This document shows, piece by piece, positions 32,868-42,622 of a DNA stretch of 46,508 bases (within the stretch, counting starts at the first letter, position 1; the number at the start of each line of letters is the position of its first letter). Location: positions 1 to 46,508 of the forward strand of contig NZ_SMKL01000048.1 in the NCBI RefSeq assembly GCF_004348545.1, written 5' to 3'. The DNA is from Jiangella ureilytica. Lineage in GTDB: Bacteria; Actinomycetota; Actinomycetes; Jiangellales; Jiangellaceae. A program made the translations under genes and the position numbers. The notes beneath the pieces are model-generated. The model worked only from the letters and a program-made list of their open reading frames with translations. It was not told the origin of the DNA and did not search any database.

Positions 32868-33887
32868 CTACGCTTCGTCCTGGGACGGGAGCCTACCTCG
32901 CGGGGGCGCCGCGGAGCTGCGGGCGCGCGGGTGCGCGGCCACATAGACCTCACGGAGTTGGTCGACGGTCACCAGCGTGTACACCTGGGTGGTCGTGACC
33001 GAGGCGTGCCCGAGCAGCTCCTGGACCACCCGGACGTCGGCCCCGCCCTCGAGCAGGTGGGTGGCGAACGAGTGCCGCAGCGTGTGCGGGGTGACCGCGG
33101 TGGACAGCCCGGCCCGCCCGGCCGCCGTCCGCAGCACCGCCCACGCGCTCTGCCGCGACAGCCGGCCGCCGCGGGCGTTGAGGAACAGCGCCGCCGTCCC
33201 CTTGCCACTCATGTCCGGCCCTCGACGGGAAGACGTGTCTCGTCCGGTGCCGACCAGTGCCGGCCTGGCCCGGACCAGGTACGCGTCGACCGCCTCCCAG
33301 GCGTAGCTGCCGAGCGGGACCACGCGGTCCTTGCCGCCCTTGCCGCGCAGCAGCACCGTCCCGGTCTCGCCGTCGAGGTCGTCGCGGTCGAGCCCGACCG
33401 CCTCGGAGATGCGCGCACCGCAGCCGTACAGCACCTCGAGCAGCGCCCGGTCGCGCAGCGCCCGCGGCCCGTCGCCGAGCGACGCCGCCTCGAGCAGCCG
33501 CTCGACCTGGGCCAGCGGGATCGCCTTGGGCAGCCGCCGCGGCGGCGTCGGGGGGCGGACGGCGCCGGCGGGGTCGCCGTCGGACAACCCCTCGCGGTGC
33601 AGGAACCGGTGCAGCCCGCGGACGGCGACGACAGTGCGCGCCGCCGACGTCGCGCTGAGCGCGACCCGGTATTCGGAGCCCTCGCGCAGGTCGCGCAGGA
33701 ACGCCGTCACGTCCTCCTCCTCGACCTTCTCCGGCGCGTCGCGGCCGCGTTCGCTCAGGAACTCCGCGTAGCGGCGCAGGTCGCGACGGTAGGAGGCGAG
33801 GGTGTTGGCGGCCAGGCCGCGCTCGACGGCGAGGTGGTCGAGGTAGCCGCGGACGGCGCGTTCGAGCGCGGACTCGGCGGTGACCAT
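32868..33887 (-). CDS. xerD: site-specific tyrosine recombinase XerD
   Basis: 339 residues. A SAM-like N-terminal DNA-binding domain ([30 protein letters not shown]) precedes the catalytic domain. The catalytic set is Arg159 (GCGARISE), Lys in GKGGKDR (183-186), His268-Arg271 ([11 protein letters not shown]), His294 (GHASVTTT) and Tyr303. It resolves chromosome dimers at dif. A basic Ser/Arg/Gly-rich insert at about 213-230 ([19 protein letters not shown]) makes it longer than E. coli XerD. ATG 33887 with GGAG upstream is chosen over the longer frame. Confidence 0.96.
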   Translation of the reverse strand: MVTAESALERAVRGYLDHLAVERGLAANTLASYRRDLRRYAEFLSERGRDAPEKVEEEDVTAFLRDLREGSEYRVALSATSAARTVVAVRGLHRFLHREGLSDGDPAGAVRPPTPPRRLPKAIPLAQVERLLEAASLGDGPRALRDRALLEVLYGCGARISEAVGLDRDDLDGETGTVLLRGKGGKDRVVPLGSYAWEAVDAYLVRARPALVGTGRDTSSRRGPDMSGKGTAALFLNARGGRLSRQSAWAVLRTAAGRAGLSTAVTPHTLRHSFATHLLEGGADVRVVQELLGHASVTTTQVYTLVTVDQLREVYVAAHPRARSSAAPPRGRLPSQDEA

Positions 33888-33906
33888 CGACGGCGGCTCC
33901 TCGACG

Positions 33907-35022
33907 CTAGTGCAGCACTTTCTCCAGCGGGACCGACGGCAACCCATGCGCCTCGGCGACCGGCTCGTAGACGATAGCGCCGTCGTGCACGTTCACGCCC
34001 TTCGCGAGCGCCGGGTCGGACCGCGCGGCGTCGCGCCAGCCCCGATTCGCCAGCTCGACGGCGTACGGGAGCGTGACGTTGGTCAGTGCGTAGGTGGAGG
34101 TGTGCGGCACGGCGCCGGGCATGTTCGCGACGCAGTAGAAGATCGACTCGTGTACCGGGAAGGTCGGGTCGTCGTGCGTGGTGGGCCGCGAGCTCTCGAA
34201 GCAGCCGCCCTGGTCGATGGCGATGTCGACGAGCACGCTGCCCGGGCGCATGCGCGACACCAGGTCGTCGGAGACGAGCTTCGGCGCCTTCGCGCCCGGC
34301 ACCAGCACCGCGCCGATGACGAGGTCGGCGTCGACGACGGCGCTCTCGATCTCGAACAGGTTCGACGCGATGGTCTGCGCCGTGCCGCCGTAGAGCTCCT
34401 CGACGTCGCGCAGCCGGGCGACGTTCTTGTCCAGCACCCACACGTCGGCCTGCATGCCCATGGCGATGACGGCGGCGTTCATGCCGGCCATGCCGGCGCC
34501 GATGACGACCACCTTCGCCGACTTCACGCCCGGCACGCCGCCGAGCAGGATGCCCCGCCCGCCCTGCGCCCGTTCGAGCACGTGGGCGCCGACCTGCGTG
34601 GCCATGCGGCCCGCGACCTCGCTCATGGGCGCCAGCAGCGGCAGGTGCCCGCCGGGGGTCTCGACCGTCTCGTAGGCGATGGCGGTGGTGCCGGAGTCGA
34701 GCAGCGCCTGGGTGCACTCGCGCGACGCGGCGAGGTGCAGGTACGTGAAGAGCACCTGGTCGCGGCGCATGCGGTGGTACTCCTCGGCGACGGGCTCCTT
34801 GACCTTGAGCACGAGGTCCGCGGCGCCCCAGACGGCGTCGGCGTCGGGCGCGATGCGCGCCCCGGCGGCGACGTACTCCTCGTCGCGCACCGACGAGCCG
34901 GCGCCGGCGCCGGCCTGCACCACGACGTCGTGGCCGTTGCGGGCGAACTCGTGAACACCGGCCGGCGTGATGGCCACGCGGTACTCGTTGTTCTTGACCT
35001 CGGTAGGGATGCCGACCAGCAC
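33907..35022 (-). CDS. ald: alanine dehydrogenase
   Basis: 371 residues, the standard length. Starting at GTG 35022 puts the catalytic residues at Lys75 (VKVKEP) and His96 (TYLHLAAS), exactly as in characterised Ald enzymes, which decides the start over GTG 35034. The Rossmann motif [14 protein letters not shown] and [21 protein letters not shown] follow. It interconverts L-alanine and pyruvate plus ammonia using NAD. GGAAGAGG lies about 11 nt upstream. Confidence 0.97.
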   Translation of the reverse strand: MLVGIPTEVKNNEYRVAITPAGVHEFARNGHDVVVQAGAGAGSSVRDEEYVAAGARIAPDADAVWGAADLVLKVKEPVAEEYHRMRRDQVLFTYLHLAASRECTQALLDSGTTAIAYETVETPGGHLPLLAPMSEVAGRMATQVGAHVLERAQGGRGILLGGVPGVKSAKVVVIGAGMAGMNAAVIAMGMQADVWVLDKNVARLRDVEELYGGTAQTIASNLFEIESAVVDADLVIGAVLVPGAKAPKLVSDDLVSRMRPGSVLVDIAIDQGGCFESSRPTTHDDPTFPVHESIFYCVANMPGAVPHTSTYALTNVTLPYAVELANRGWRDAARSDPALAKGVNVHDGAIVYEPVAEAHGLPSVPLEKVLH

Positions 35023-35127
35023 GACGCGTTCCACCTCTTCCGTACGCCCGACGACGCTGTCGGGCCCGCCACCCGGTCTGAGCGGCGGGGCGAGTCTAAC
35101 CGCGACGCGTCATCCAGGTCTCGGTGC

Positions 35128-35137
35128 TGTCATGACA
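35128..35137. promoter_or_regulatory. short palindrome in the ald/membrane-protein intergenic region
   Basis: TGTCATGACA is a perfect 10-bp palindrome between two divergent genes, about 30 bp before the rightward gene. It could be a regulator site for either promoter; the regulator is unknown. Confidence 0.3.
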
Positions 35138-35157
35138 AGTGAAATGCGCCACGTGGG

Positions 35158-35163
35158 TACATC
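35158..35163 (+). promoter_or_regulatory. -10 element of probable leaderless transcript
   Basis: TACATC ends 6 nt before the ATG at 35170, and no purine-rich ribosome-binding site occurs between them. This predicts transcription starting at or next to the start codon. Confidence 0.45.
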
Positions 35164-35169
35164 TCACCC

Positions 35170-35841
35170 ATGTACCTCTACGCCGACCGCCCGCAGCGGC
35201 GGATGCAGCAGATCGTGACCGATCTGTTCGGGATGATGTGGTGCCTCGGGGCGGTCGCCGTGGGCATCGCGGTACGGGGGTGGGTCCGCAACCGGACCGA
35301 GCCGGCGATGTTCGTCGAGTCCACGGCCGCCTCGCTGGCCGACGCGCTGGCCGAGGCCGCCGACCGGATCGCCGACGTCCCGGTGGTCGGCGACGAGCTG
35401 GCCGCGGCGCTGCGGCGGGCCGCCGACGCCGCCGCCGGCCTGAGCACGTCGGGCGAGTCGATGGCCGGGTCGATCGAACGGATCGGCGACCTCTTCGGGC
35501 TGTTCGTCATCGTGGTGGGGGTGGGCGCGGCCGCCTCGGTCTGGCTGCGCCCGCGCATGCACTGGTACCACGAGGCATCCGACGCGCGGGCCGTGCTGCG
35601 CCTGCCGGACCGCGACGAGGTGCTGTCGGCGCAGGCGCTGGCGGGGGTGATCCAGCAGCCCGGGGCCGGACGCCTGGTCGCGGGCTGGCGGGCGGGTGAG
35701 CCGGCCGCCGTCCGGGCACTGGCCAGAGCCGAGCTGGACCGGCTCGGGATGGCCTACCCGCCGGACCTGTCGCCCGGCCTGGATCCCGCACGCCGGTCAC
35801 CGGCCGGCCAGGGCGCGTCGACCGGGCGCAGCGCGTCGTAG
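35170..35841 (+). CDS. hypothetical two-helix membrane protein
   Basis: 223 residues without a family I recognise. Hydrophobic segments lie near residues 18-36 (TDLFGMMWCLGAVAVGIAV) and 108-126 (LFGLFVIVVGVGAAASVWL). Between them is an Ala-rich external helical loop (ADALAEAADRIADVPVVGDELAAALRRAADAAAG). The C-terminal region is cytoplasmic. The last 88 bp overlap the 3' end of the convergent Nudix gene, so the true end of the coding sequence is reliable only as far as the frame shows. Probably leaderless. Confidence 0.7.
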   Translation: MYLYADRPQRRMQQIVTDLFGMMWCLGAVAVGIAVRGWVRNRTEPAMFVESTAASLADALAEAADRIADVPVVGDELAAALRRAADAAAGLSTSGESMAGSIERIGDLFGLFVIVVGVGAAASVWLRPRMHWYHEASDARAVLRLPDRDEVLSAQALAGVIQQPGAGRLVAGWRAGEPAAVRALARAELDRLGMAYPPDLSPGLDPARRSPAGQGASTGRSAS

Positions 35842-36437
35842 CCGGCGCCGTCGCGGGCGGCCTTCGCGGCCAGCACTCCGGCGCAGAGGGTCGCGTTCTG
35901 CACGTCGCCGGCCAGGACCGCCGCCACCAGGTCGTCGAGCGGGACCCACTCGACCCCGAGGTCGGCCTCCTCGTGCTCGCCGGCGAAGCGGTCGCCGTCG
36001 GGCAGCGTGTCGATGCCGCGGGCCAGGAACACCCGGATCGCCTCGTCGGTCATGCCCGGCGAGGTGAGCAGGTCGGCGAGGACGCGCCACTCGGCGGCCT
36101 CGACGTGGCCCTCCTCGTAGAGCTCGCGGGCGGCGGCCTCGTGCGGCGGCTCGCCGGCCACGTCGCGGAGCCCGGCCGGCAGCTCGACCGGGCGCAGCCG
36201 GACCGGGTGCCGGTACTGGCGGACGACCAGCACGCGGTACTGGTCGTCGACGGCGACGACGGCCACCGCGCCCGGGTGCACGACGACGTCGCGGACGAAC
36301 TCCGAGCCGTCGACGGGCGACCGGACGGTGTCGCTGCGCACGGCGACGACCCGGCCCTCGAACCGCCTCTCGGACGCGGCGACCGGCCAGCTCAGCGGCT
36401 CGTCGCGGAGCGGACCGCTGACGCCGTCGCCGCTCAC
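35754..36437 (-). CDS. Nudix hydrolase, ADP-ribose pyrophosphatase-like
   Basis: 227 residues. FEGRVVAVRSDTV, then VVRQYRHPVRLRPVELPAGL and the Nudix box at residues 89-112 resemble ADP-ribose pyrophosphatases (ADP-ribose to AMP and ribose 5-phosphate). The box reads GEPPHEAAARELYEEGHVE: the catalytic Glu residues are there, but the residue usually found between EE and G (as in EEAG) is missing. GTG start overlapping the GNAT stop by GTGA. It overlaps the convergent membrane-protein gene by 88 bp. Confidence 0.92.
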   Translation of the reverse strand: MSGDGVSGPLRDEPLSWPVAASERRFEGRVVAVRSDTVRSPVDGSEFVRDVVVHPGAVAVVAVDDQYRVLVVRQYRHPVRLRPVELPAGLRDVAGEPPHEAAARELYEEGHVEAAEWRVLADLLTSPGMTDEAIRVFLARGIDTLPDGDRFAGEHEEADLGVEWVPLDDLVAAVLAGDVQNATLCAGVLAAKAARDGAGYDALRPVDAPWPAGDRRAGSRPGDRSGG

Positions 36438-36988
36438 GCCGACGGCCCCAGGCGCAGGGGTGCGGCCAGCGGGTCGAGCGATGCCCAGGCGTACGTGAGC
36501 ACCGCCACCTCGTGGTCGCCGAACCGCTCCGTCCCGCGCCCGGCCTCGACTCCGCCCAGTGCGACGTAGAACCGCCGCGACGGCTCGTTGGTCTCGATGA
36601 CCTCCAGGTGCAGGCGGTCCCGGCCGGCGTCCTGGAGGCGGACGGCGACCTCGGCCAGCAGCCGGCGCCCGATGCCCTGGCGCTTGAGGCCGGGCCGCAC
36701 GTGCAGGTTGTCGAGCAGGGTGCCCAGCTCGGGATCGTGATCGAGCACGGCGTGGGCGAAGCCGGACAGCTGCCCGGAGGCGTCGCGGGCGACCACCGTC
36801 ACCGTGCCGGTGCGGTCGCCGAAGCGCGCCGACCAGCCCGCGGCGTGCTGGGCCGCCAGGTCGCCGTCGAGGAACGCGTCGGGCACGTGCCCGCGGTAGG
36901 CCGAGCGCCAGCTCTGCGTGTGCAGATCGGCGATGGCCGCGGCGTCGCCGTCATCGGCCAGGTCGTAGATGTGGCTCACGAGGGTCAT
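36434..36988 (-). CDS. GNAT-family N-acetyltransferase
   Basis: 184 residues. IYDLADDGDAAAIADLHTQSWRSAYRGHVPDAFL opens a typical actinobacterial GNAT domain. The acetyl-CoA pyrophosphate-binding motif is RPGLKRQGIGRRLL, followed by LEVIETNEPSRRFYVALGG. The substrate is not known. It starts 1 nt after the rsmB stop (GGAG inside the end of rsmB) and overlaps the Nudix gene by 4 bp. Confidence 0.93.
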   Translation of the reverse strand: MTLVSHIYDLADDGDAAAIADLHTQSWRSAYRGHVPDAFLDGDLAAQHAAGWSARFGDRTGTVTVVARDASGQLSGFAHAVLDHDPELGTLLDNLHVRPGLKRQGIGRRLLAEVAVRLQDAGRDRLHLEVIETNEPSRRFYVALGGVEAGRGTERFGDHEVAVLTYAWASLDPLAAPLRLGPSA

Positions 36989-36989
36989 C

Positions 36990-38369
36990 TCACTCCGTCC
37001 GCCGCAGCAGCGCCAGGTACATCGCGTCGGTGCCGTGCCGGTGCGGCCACAGCTGGACGTCCGGGCCGTCGCCCAGGTCCGGCACGCCCGGCAGGTACGG
37101 CCGCGCGTCGACCCTCTCGACGTCGTCGCGCCCTTGCAGTGCGTCGTCGACGACGGTGACCGTCTCGGCGAGGTGCGGCGAGCAGGTGATGTAGGCCACC
37201 AGCCCGCCGGGCCGGACCGACCACAGCGCGGAGCGCAGCAGGTCGGTCTGCAGCCTCCGCAGCCCCGCCACGTCGGCCGGGCGGCGCCGCCAGCGCGCCT
37301 CGGGTCGCCGCCGCAGCGCGCCGAGGCCGGTGCACGGGGCGTCGAGCAGCACCCGGTCGAAGTCGGCCTCGGGCCAGTCCGGCCGCGTGCCGTCGGCGAC
37401 CAGGACCTCGTGCTCGCCGAGGTCGCCGGCCAGCGCCTGCGCGACCAGCCGGGCGCGGTGCTCGTGCTGCTCGACGGCGAGCAGCCGGCCGCCGCGCTGG
37501 GTGAGCAGGCCCGCCAGCAACGCCGCCTTGCCGCCCGGGCCGGCGCAGAGGTCGAGCCAGCGCTCGTCCGGCGGCTCGACCGGAGCCGTGGCCAGCGCCA
37601 GCGCGACCAGCTGGCTGCCCTCGTCCTGCACCCCGGCGCGGCCGTCGCGGACCGCCGCCAGCCGAGCGGGCGACCCGGACTCGAGCACCGCGCCGTACGG
37701 CGACCAGCGGGTGGGCCGGGCGCCGGCCTCGACCAACTCGTCGACGGTGGCACGGCCGGGCCGGACGGCCAGCGTGACCTCGGCCGGCTCGTTGTCGGCC
37801 CGCAGCGCCGCCTCCAGCTCCGCGTCGTCGCCGTCGGGACCGGTGTTCAGGGCGTCGCGCAGCGCCCGGACGATCCAGGCCGGGTGCGCGTGCCGGAACG
37901 CCAGGTGACCGACCAGGTCCTTCTCGCGCGAGGGCGCCAGCTCGCCCACCCAGCCGTCGAGGTCGCGCTCGCCGACCCGCCGCAGCACGGCGTTGGCCAG
38001 CCGCGCCGCACCCTCGTTGACGTGCCGGCGGACGAGGTCGACGCTCGTCGACACCGCGGCGTGCGCCGGGACCCGGGTCGCCAGCAGCTGATGGGAGCCC
38101 AGCCGGAGCGCGTCGAGCAGCGGCGGGTCGAGGTCCTCCAGCGGCCGGGTCACGCAGGCCGCGATGATCTCGTCATAGGTGCCCTGGCCGCGCAGCGCGC
38201 CGTACCCGAGCTCCGTCGCCAGCCCGGCGTCGCGGCCGCGCAGCTCGTGCCGGCGCAGCGCCGCGGGCATGGCGAGGTTGGCGTAGGCGTCGTCGGCGGC
38301 GACCGCGCGCAGGACCTCGAACGCGGCCTCGCGGGCGGGGTCGCCCTGCCGGCCCTTCTCGTGTCTCAC
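36990..38369 (-). CDS. rsmB: 16S rRNA (cytosine(967)-C(5))-methyltransferase RsmB
   Basis: 459 residues. The N-terminal NusB-like RNA-binding domain ([26 protein letters not shown]) is followed by the SAM domain with [18 protein letters not shown]. The two catalytic cysteine motifs are DAPCTGLG (motif IV) and [11 protein letters not shown] (motif VI). It methylates C967 of 16S rRNA. GTG at 38369 overlaps the fmt stop (GTGA). fmt-rsmB is a conserved pair. Confidence 0.96.
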   Translation of the reverse strand: MRHEKGRQGDPAREAAFEVLRAVAADDAYANLAMPAALRRHELRGRDAGLATELGYGALRGQGTYDEIIAACVTRPLEDLDPPLLDALRLGSHQLLATRVPAHAAVSTSVDLVRRHVNEGAARLANAVLRRVGERDLDGWVGELAPSREKDLVGHLAFRHAHPAWIVRALRDALNTGPDGDDAELEAALRADNEPAEVTLAVRPGRATVDELVEAGARPTRWSPYGAVLESGSPARLAAVRDGRAGVQDEGSQLVALALATAPVEPPDERWLDLCAGPGGKAALLAGLLTQRGGRLLAVEQHEHRARLVAQALAGDLGEHEVLVADGTRPDWPEADFDRVLLDAPCTGLGALRRRPEARWRRRPADVAGLRRLQTDLLRSALWSVRPGGLVAYITCSPHLAETVTVVDDALQGRDDVERVDARPYLPGVPDLGDGPDVQLWPHRHGTDAMYLALLRRTE

Positions 38370-39295
38370 GTGCCGAGCCGCTCCCCCGGCTCCAGCCGGA
38401 GGCCGCGGGCCCAGTCGGCGGCCGGCATCGCCTTCTTGCCCTGCGGCTGGACCTCGCCGAGCACGACGGCGTGACTGCCGGTGCCGACGCGCACGCCGGA
38501 CTTCTCGACCACGATCTCGCCGGGCGCGAGGCCGTCGCGGCCGCGTTCGAGGCTGACGGGGCGCAGCTTCAGCCGCTCGCCGCGGAACGTCGTCCAGGCG
38601 CCGGGCGCGGGCGTGCAGCCGCGGACGACCCGGTCGACCCGCAGCGCCGGCGCCGTCCAGTCGACCCGCGCGTCGTCGACGGTGAGCTTGGGCGCCAGGG
38701 ACACGCCGTCGGCCGGCTGTGGCTGCGGGCGCAGCGCGCCGTCCTCGATGCCGTCGAGCGTGCGCACCAGCAGCTCCGCCCCGGACAGCGACAGCCGGTG
38801 CAGCAGGTCGCCGCTGGTGTCGGTGGGATGAACGGCCTCGGTGACGGTGCCGTAGACGGGGCCGGTGTCGAGTCCCTCCTCCAGCTGGAACGTGCACGCG
38901 CCGGTGATGTCGTCGCCGGCCAGCACCGCGTGCTGCACCGGCGCCGCGCCGCGCCAGGCCGGCAGCAGCGAGAAGTGCAGGTTCACCCAGCCGTGCTTCG
39001 GCACGTCGAGCGCCGTCCTCGGGATCAGCCCACCGTAGGCGACGATCGGCGCGCAGTCCGGCGCCAGCTCGCCCAGCCGCTCGAGGAACTCCGGGTCGCG
39101 CGGCTTGACCGGCTTCAGCACCTCGACGCCGGCCGCCTCGGCGACCTGCGCCACCGGCGACGGCGTCAGCCTGCGGCCCCGCCCAGCGGGCGCGTCGGGC
39201 CGCGTCAGGACGGCGATCACCTCGTGCCGCGAGCCGAGGACCGCCCGCAGCGACGGGACGGCGACCTCGGGGGTTCCGGCGAACAGCACGCGCAT
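38366..39295 (-). CDS. fmt: methionyl-tRNA formyltransferase
   Basis: 309 residues. [19 protein letters not shown] at the N terminus, [24 protein letters not shown] with the SLLP substrate loop, and a C-terminal OB-fold with [19 protein letters not shown]. It formylates initiator Met-tRNA with 10-formyl-THF. A peptide deformylase or priA gene, common upstream neighbours, is absent here. TAGGCT 8 nt before the ATG suggests a leaderless promoter. Confidence 0.97.
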   Translation of the reverse strand: MRVLFAGTPEVAVPSLRAVLGSRHEVIAVLTRPDAPAGRGRRLTPSPVAQVAEAAGVEVLKPVKPRDPEFLERLGELAPDCAPIVAYGGLIPRTALDVPKHGWVNLHFSLLPAWRGAAPVQHAVLAGDDITGACTFQLEEGLDTGPVYGTVTEAVHPTDTSGDLLHRLSLSGAELLVRTLDGIEDGALRPQPQPADGVSLAPKLTVDDARVDWTAPALRVDRVVRGCTPAPGAWTTFRGERLKLRPVSLERGRDGLAPGEIVVEKSGVRVGTGSHAVVLGEVQPQGKKAMPAADWARGLRLEPGERLGT

Positions 39296-39325
39296 GAGCG
39301 CCGAGCCTATCGGTCCCGGATCACA

Positions 39326-40435
39326 TCACTCGCCGAGGTCGACGATGGCGGCGACCGGGCCGCCGCCGTCAGGGCCCTGGTGGGCGGCCGACACCGACAC
39401 GAACGCCGCTGGGTCGCCCGTCACCGCGGCCGTCACGCCGCCGACCGCGGCCTTGATCTGGCGGTGCCAGTGCACGTCGGAGTCGTCCAGCATGGCGTTG
39501 CGCCGGCCGCGCACCACGCCGTCCTGGCTGACCTCGCACTTGAGGAACACGTTGACCAGCCGGCCGTCGAGGTCGTCGGGGTGCGGGCGGTCCGGCAGCT
39601 TCAGCCCGGCGTCGCGGATGGCGGCCCAGATGCCGTCGGCGTCGATGGCGTCGCGCATGACGGAGTGCCCGATGCGGTACCGACCGCCCACGCCGCGCAC
39701 GTTGCCGACCACCACGACCTGCGCCCGGTCGAGCTCGACGCCCGAGGAGCAGGAGGCGACGGACGAGTACAGCGACCGGTCGTGCAGGACGGCGTCGTCG
39801 TCCGGCATCGAGATCTCGCCCAGCGCGACCGCCACGCCCAGCCCCGTCGCGCCGTTGGAGAGGTCCATCGACTCGTGCGTGTTCTCGGTCCACACCTGCT
39901 TGCCGCGGGCCTTGGCGTCGCGGATGGTGTGGATGGTCAGCAGCGGCGTCTTCGTCTGCACGTAGTGGACGTCGGCGGCGTCGGCGATGCCGGCCCGCTC
40001 CATGCCCACGCCGACGGCGGCGGCCACCTTCTCGATCATGCCGCGGCGGCCGATCTCCTCGGGCAGGATCGGCTCGCTCATCGCGAACCCGACCGACAGC
40101 CGCGGCTCGTCGGTCGCCTCGGCCGAGGACGCCGGGACCGTCGCGAACACCGTCGCGTGCGGGCTGAGGACGCCGTCGGTGCCGCCGGACCAGACGATCG
40201 GGATCTGCTTGACCTCTTCGGGCGTGCGCGTGCCGCGGTCGACCAGCACCTCGCGGAAGGCGCGGTCGGCGATGATCCGGGTGTAGTCGTTGACCCCGCC
40301 GTTGCCCTCGGTCTTCCCGACGACGGCGATGACGCGGTCGGCCTCCATGACCCCGGCGTCGATCAGCTCGGCGAGCCCGGAAGCGTCGCTGACGTGCGTG
40401 ATCGGCACCTTGCGGACCTCGATCGGCTCAGGCAT
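39326..40435 (-). CDS. ring-opening amidohydrolase (barbiturase / cyanuric acid hydrolase family)
   Basis: 369 residues, the family length. The three pseudo-repeats each supply a Ser-Lys pair: Lys41 ([10 protein letters not shown]) with Ser83 (VWSGGTDG), Lys162 (VQTKTPL) with Ser231 (CSSGVE), and Lys299 (VFLKCE) with Ser347 or Ser349 ([14 protein letters not shown]). It opens a cyclic imide or N-heterocycle; barbiturate or cyanurate are the known substrates, and I cannot choose between them. The start ATG 40435 overlaps the carbamate kinase stop by 8 bp, so the two enzymes are co-expressed. Confidence 0.93.
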   Translation of the reverse strand: MPEPIEVRKVPITHVSDASGLAELIDAGVMEADRVIAVVGKTEGNGGVNDYTRIIADRAFREVLVDRGTRTPEEVKQIPIVWSGGTDGVLSPHATVFATVPASSAEATDEPRLSVGFAMSEPILPEEIGRRGMIEKVAAAVGVGMERAGIADAADVHYVQTKTPLLTIHTIRDAKARGKQVWTENTHESMDLSNGATGLGVAVALGEISMPDDDAVLHDRSLYSSVASCSSGVELDRAQVVVVGNVRGVGGRYRIGHSVMRDAIDADGIWAAIRDAGLKLPDRPHPDDLDGRLVNVFLKCEVSQDGVVRGRRNAMLDDSDVHWHRQIKAAVGGVTAAVTGDPAAFVSVSAAHQGPDGGGPVAAIVDLGE

Positions 40436-41402
40436 GCCCGGCCACCTCTCGTGTGATGTCTGCTGGCAGAACCGTCGTCGCGGCACCGCCCGCATCCGCG
40501 CGGACGGCGTCGGCGATGCGGCCGAGCGAGGTGATGACGGCACGGCGGCCACCCCGCTCGACGAACCGGCAGGCCGCCTCGATCTTGGGGCCCATGCTCC
40601 CGGACGCGAAGTGCCCCTCGGCGGCGTACCCGCGGAGGGTGCCGACGTCGCCGGTGCCGACGGCGCGTTCGTGCGGGGTTCCGAAGCCGAGCACGGCGCC
40701 GTCGACGTCGGTCGCGATGACCAGCACGTCGGCGCCGAGCGCCCGGCCGAGCAGCGCCGCGCCCAGGTCCTTGTCGATGACCGCCTCGACGCCGCGGACC
40801 TCGCCGTCGGGCTCGCGCACGACGGGGATGCCGCCGCCCCCGTTGGCGACGACGACGAACCCGGCGGCCAGCAGCGCGGCGGCCGCGGGCGCGTCGAGGA
40901 CCTCGAGCGGCTCCGGGCTGGCGACGACCCGCCGCCAGCCGCGCGCGCCGCGGTCCTCCCAGGTCTCGCCGTGGTCGATCAGCACCGCCGCCTCGTCGCG
41001 CGGCAGGTACCGCCCGATCGGCTTCGTCGGCCGCGCGAACCCCGGATCGGCGGCGTCGACCAGCGTCCGGGTGACGACGGCGGCGACCCTGCGGCGCACG
41101 CCGCGCGCGGCCAGCGCCCGCTCCAGCGCGTCGATGACGATGAACCCGATGGTCCCCTGGGTCTGCGCGCCGCACCAGTCCAGCGGCACCGGTGGCACGA
41201 CGGCGACCGCGAGCTCGTTCTTGACCAGCAGGTTCCCCACCTGCGGCCCGTTGCCGTGGGTCAGCACGACGTCATAGCCGGCGGCGACGAGGTCGGCGAC
41301 CGGCTCCATGGCGACGGTGACCGCGGCGATCTGGTCGCCCGGCCGCGCCCGCCCGTCGGCCGAGGTCATGGCGTTGCCGCCCAGAGCGATCAGCACCCGC
41401 AC
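40428..41402 (-). CDS. carbamate kinase
   Basis: 324 residues. [68 protein letters not shown] and [22 protein letters not shown] are all canonical. It makes ATP from carbamoyl phosphate and ADP, or the reverse. No arginine deiminase or carbamoyltransferase is adjacent; the partner is the ring-opening amidohydrolase. GTG start 6 nt after TAGGCT (minus strand, 41409-41414), so the mRNA is probably leaderless. Confidence 0.96.
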   Translation of the reverse strand: MRVLIALGGNAMTSADGRARPGDQIAAVTVAMEPVADLVAAGYDVVLTHGNGPQVGNLLVKNELAVAVVPPVPLDWCGAQTQGTIGFIVIDALERALAARGVRRRVAAVVTRTLVDAADPGFARPTKPIGRYLPRDEAAVLIDHGETWEDRGARGWRRVVASPEPLEVLDAPAAAALLAAGFVVVANGGGGIPVVREPDGEVRGVEAVIDKDLGAALLGRALGADVLVIATDVDGAVLGFGTPHERAVGTGDVGTLRGYAAEGHFASGSMGPKIEAACRFVERGGRRAVITSLGRIADAVRADAGGAATTVLPADITREVAGHA

Positions 41403-41515
41403 GCGCCGAGCCTACGGACCGCCGTCGGGCGCGACGATGGTCACCTTCGCCCAATCGGCTTCCGGGGTTCGGCATGATGTGCCGTCACAGCCGTTCTCGA
41501 GTGTCGGAGGTCCCC

Positions 41516-42622
41516 ATGGCCGGCGCCGGCTTCCCGCCGGACACCAGGCTCACGTACCGCATCGGAGAGACGTGGCTACTGGTGCTGCTGCTCGCGTTCG
41601 GGTACGCCGCGCTGCTCGGGTTGCTGCTGCAGTGGCTCGTCGGCTGGCCCTGGTGGGTGGCGCTGGTCGCTCCGCTGGTCGGCGGCGCAGTCGTGTACGC
41701 CATCGAGGACGGCGCGGTGCTGCCGCGCACGCTCCCCGTGACCGATGCCGATGCCGCCGCCGTCGCCGACCGCCGGTTGTTCGCCGTCGTGGACCGGCTG
41801 TGCGCGCTGGCCGCGCTGGACCGGCCCAGGCTCAAGGTCATCGACGCGACCTGGCCCAACGCGCTGACGTTCCGGCTGCCCGGCCGCAAGCCGACCATCG
41901 CCGTCACCCGCGGGCTGCTCGATCAGAGTGACGACTCGCGGCTGGACGCCGTCCTGGCGCACGAGCTCGCCCACATCGCGCACCGCGACGCGGCCGCCAT
42001 GACCGTCGCGATGGCGCTGTCGACGTCGCTGGCGCTGGCGCCGATGGCGCTGCTGGCGCCGCTGATGGCTCTGGAGGTGCCGCTCTGCCGGGCGGCGCGC
42101 TGGTGCGGGCGGCAGTGGAAGCCGGCCACCGAGGACGACGACTTCCTGATGCCGCCGGTACGGTCCGACGCGCCGTCGGTGCTGCTGCTGGTCGTGGCGG
42201 CGCTGACGCTGGCCCGGGTGGCGAACTTCATGCTGCTGGCGGGGCTCGGCATCGTGCTGGTGCCGCCGATGCTTCTGCTGGCGCTGCCGGCCGCCGGCAT
42301 CATCGCCCGGCTCGGCCGCTACCGAGAACTGGCCGCCGACCGTGGCGCGGCCGCGCTGACGGGCCGGCCCGCCGCGCTCGCCGCGGCCCTCACCGCCCTG
42401 CACGCCGACGGCCCGGCGATCCCGGTGAAGGACCTGCGCGAGCTCCGGGCGATGTCCTCGATGACGATCGTCGCGCTACCGCCCGACGACGCCGACGGCA
42501 CCGGCACCGGCACCGACTGGTTCTCGCGGCTGCTCGACCGGACGATGGCCTCGCACCCGCCGCTCGCGGCGCGGCTGGAGCCGTTGGCCGCCCTCTCGCG
42601 CGACCTGAGCGGTTCGGCATGA
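41516..42622 (+). CDS. M48 family zinc metalloprotease, membrane protein
   Basis: 368 residues. The zinc motif is HELAH (His149 and His153, catalytic Glu150), with the third ligand Glu271 in RYRELAADR. Four hydrophobic stretches: near 19-39, 44-62, 165-190 and 219-262, as in HtpX/M48 proteins that cut damaged membrane proteins. GGAGG at 41506-41510 decides the start at 41516 rather than the upstream ATGs. It overlaps the following Nudix remnant by ATGA. Confidence 0.93.
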   Translation: MAGAGFPPDTRLTYRIGETWLLVLLLAFGYAALLGLLLQWLVGWPWWVALVAPLVGGAVVYAIEDGAVLPRTLPVTDADAAAVADRRLFAVVDRLCALAALDRPRLKVIDATWPNALTFRLPGRKPTIAVTRGLLDQSDDSRLDAVLAHELAHIAHRDAAAMTVAMALSTSLALAPMALLAPLMALEVPLCRAARWCGRQWKPATEDDDFLMPPVRSDAPSVLLLVVAALTLARVANFMLLAGLGIVLVPPMLLLALPAAGIIARLGRYRELAADRGAAALTGRPAALAAALTALHADGPAIPVKDLRELRAMSSMTIVALPPDDADGTGTGTDWFSRLLDRTMASHPPLAARLEPLAALSRDLSGSA

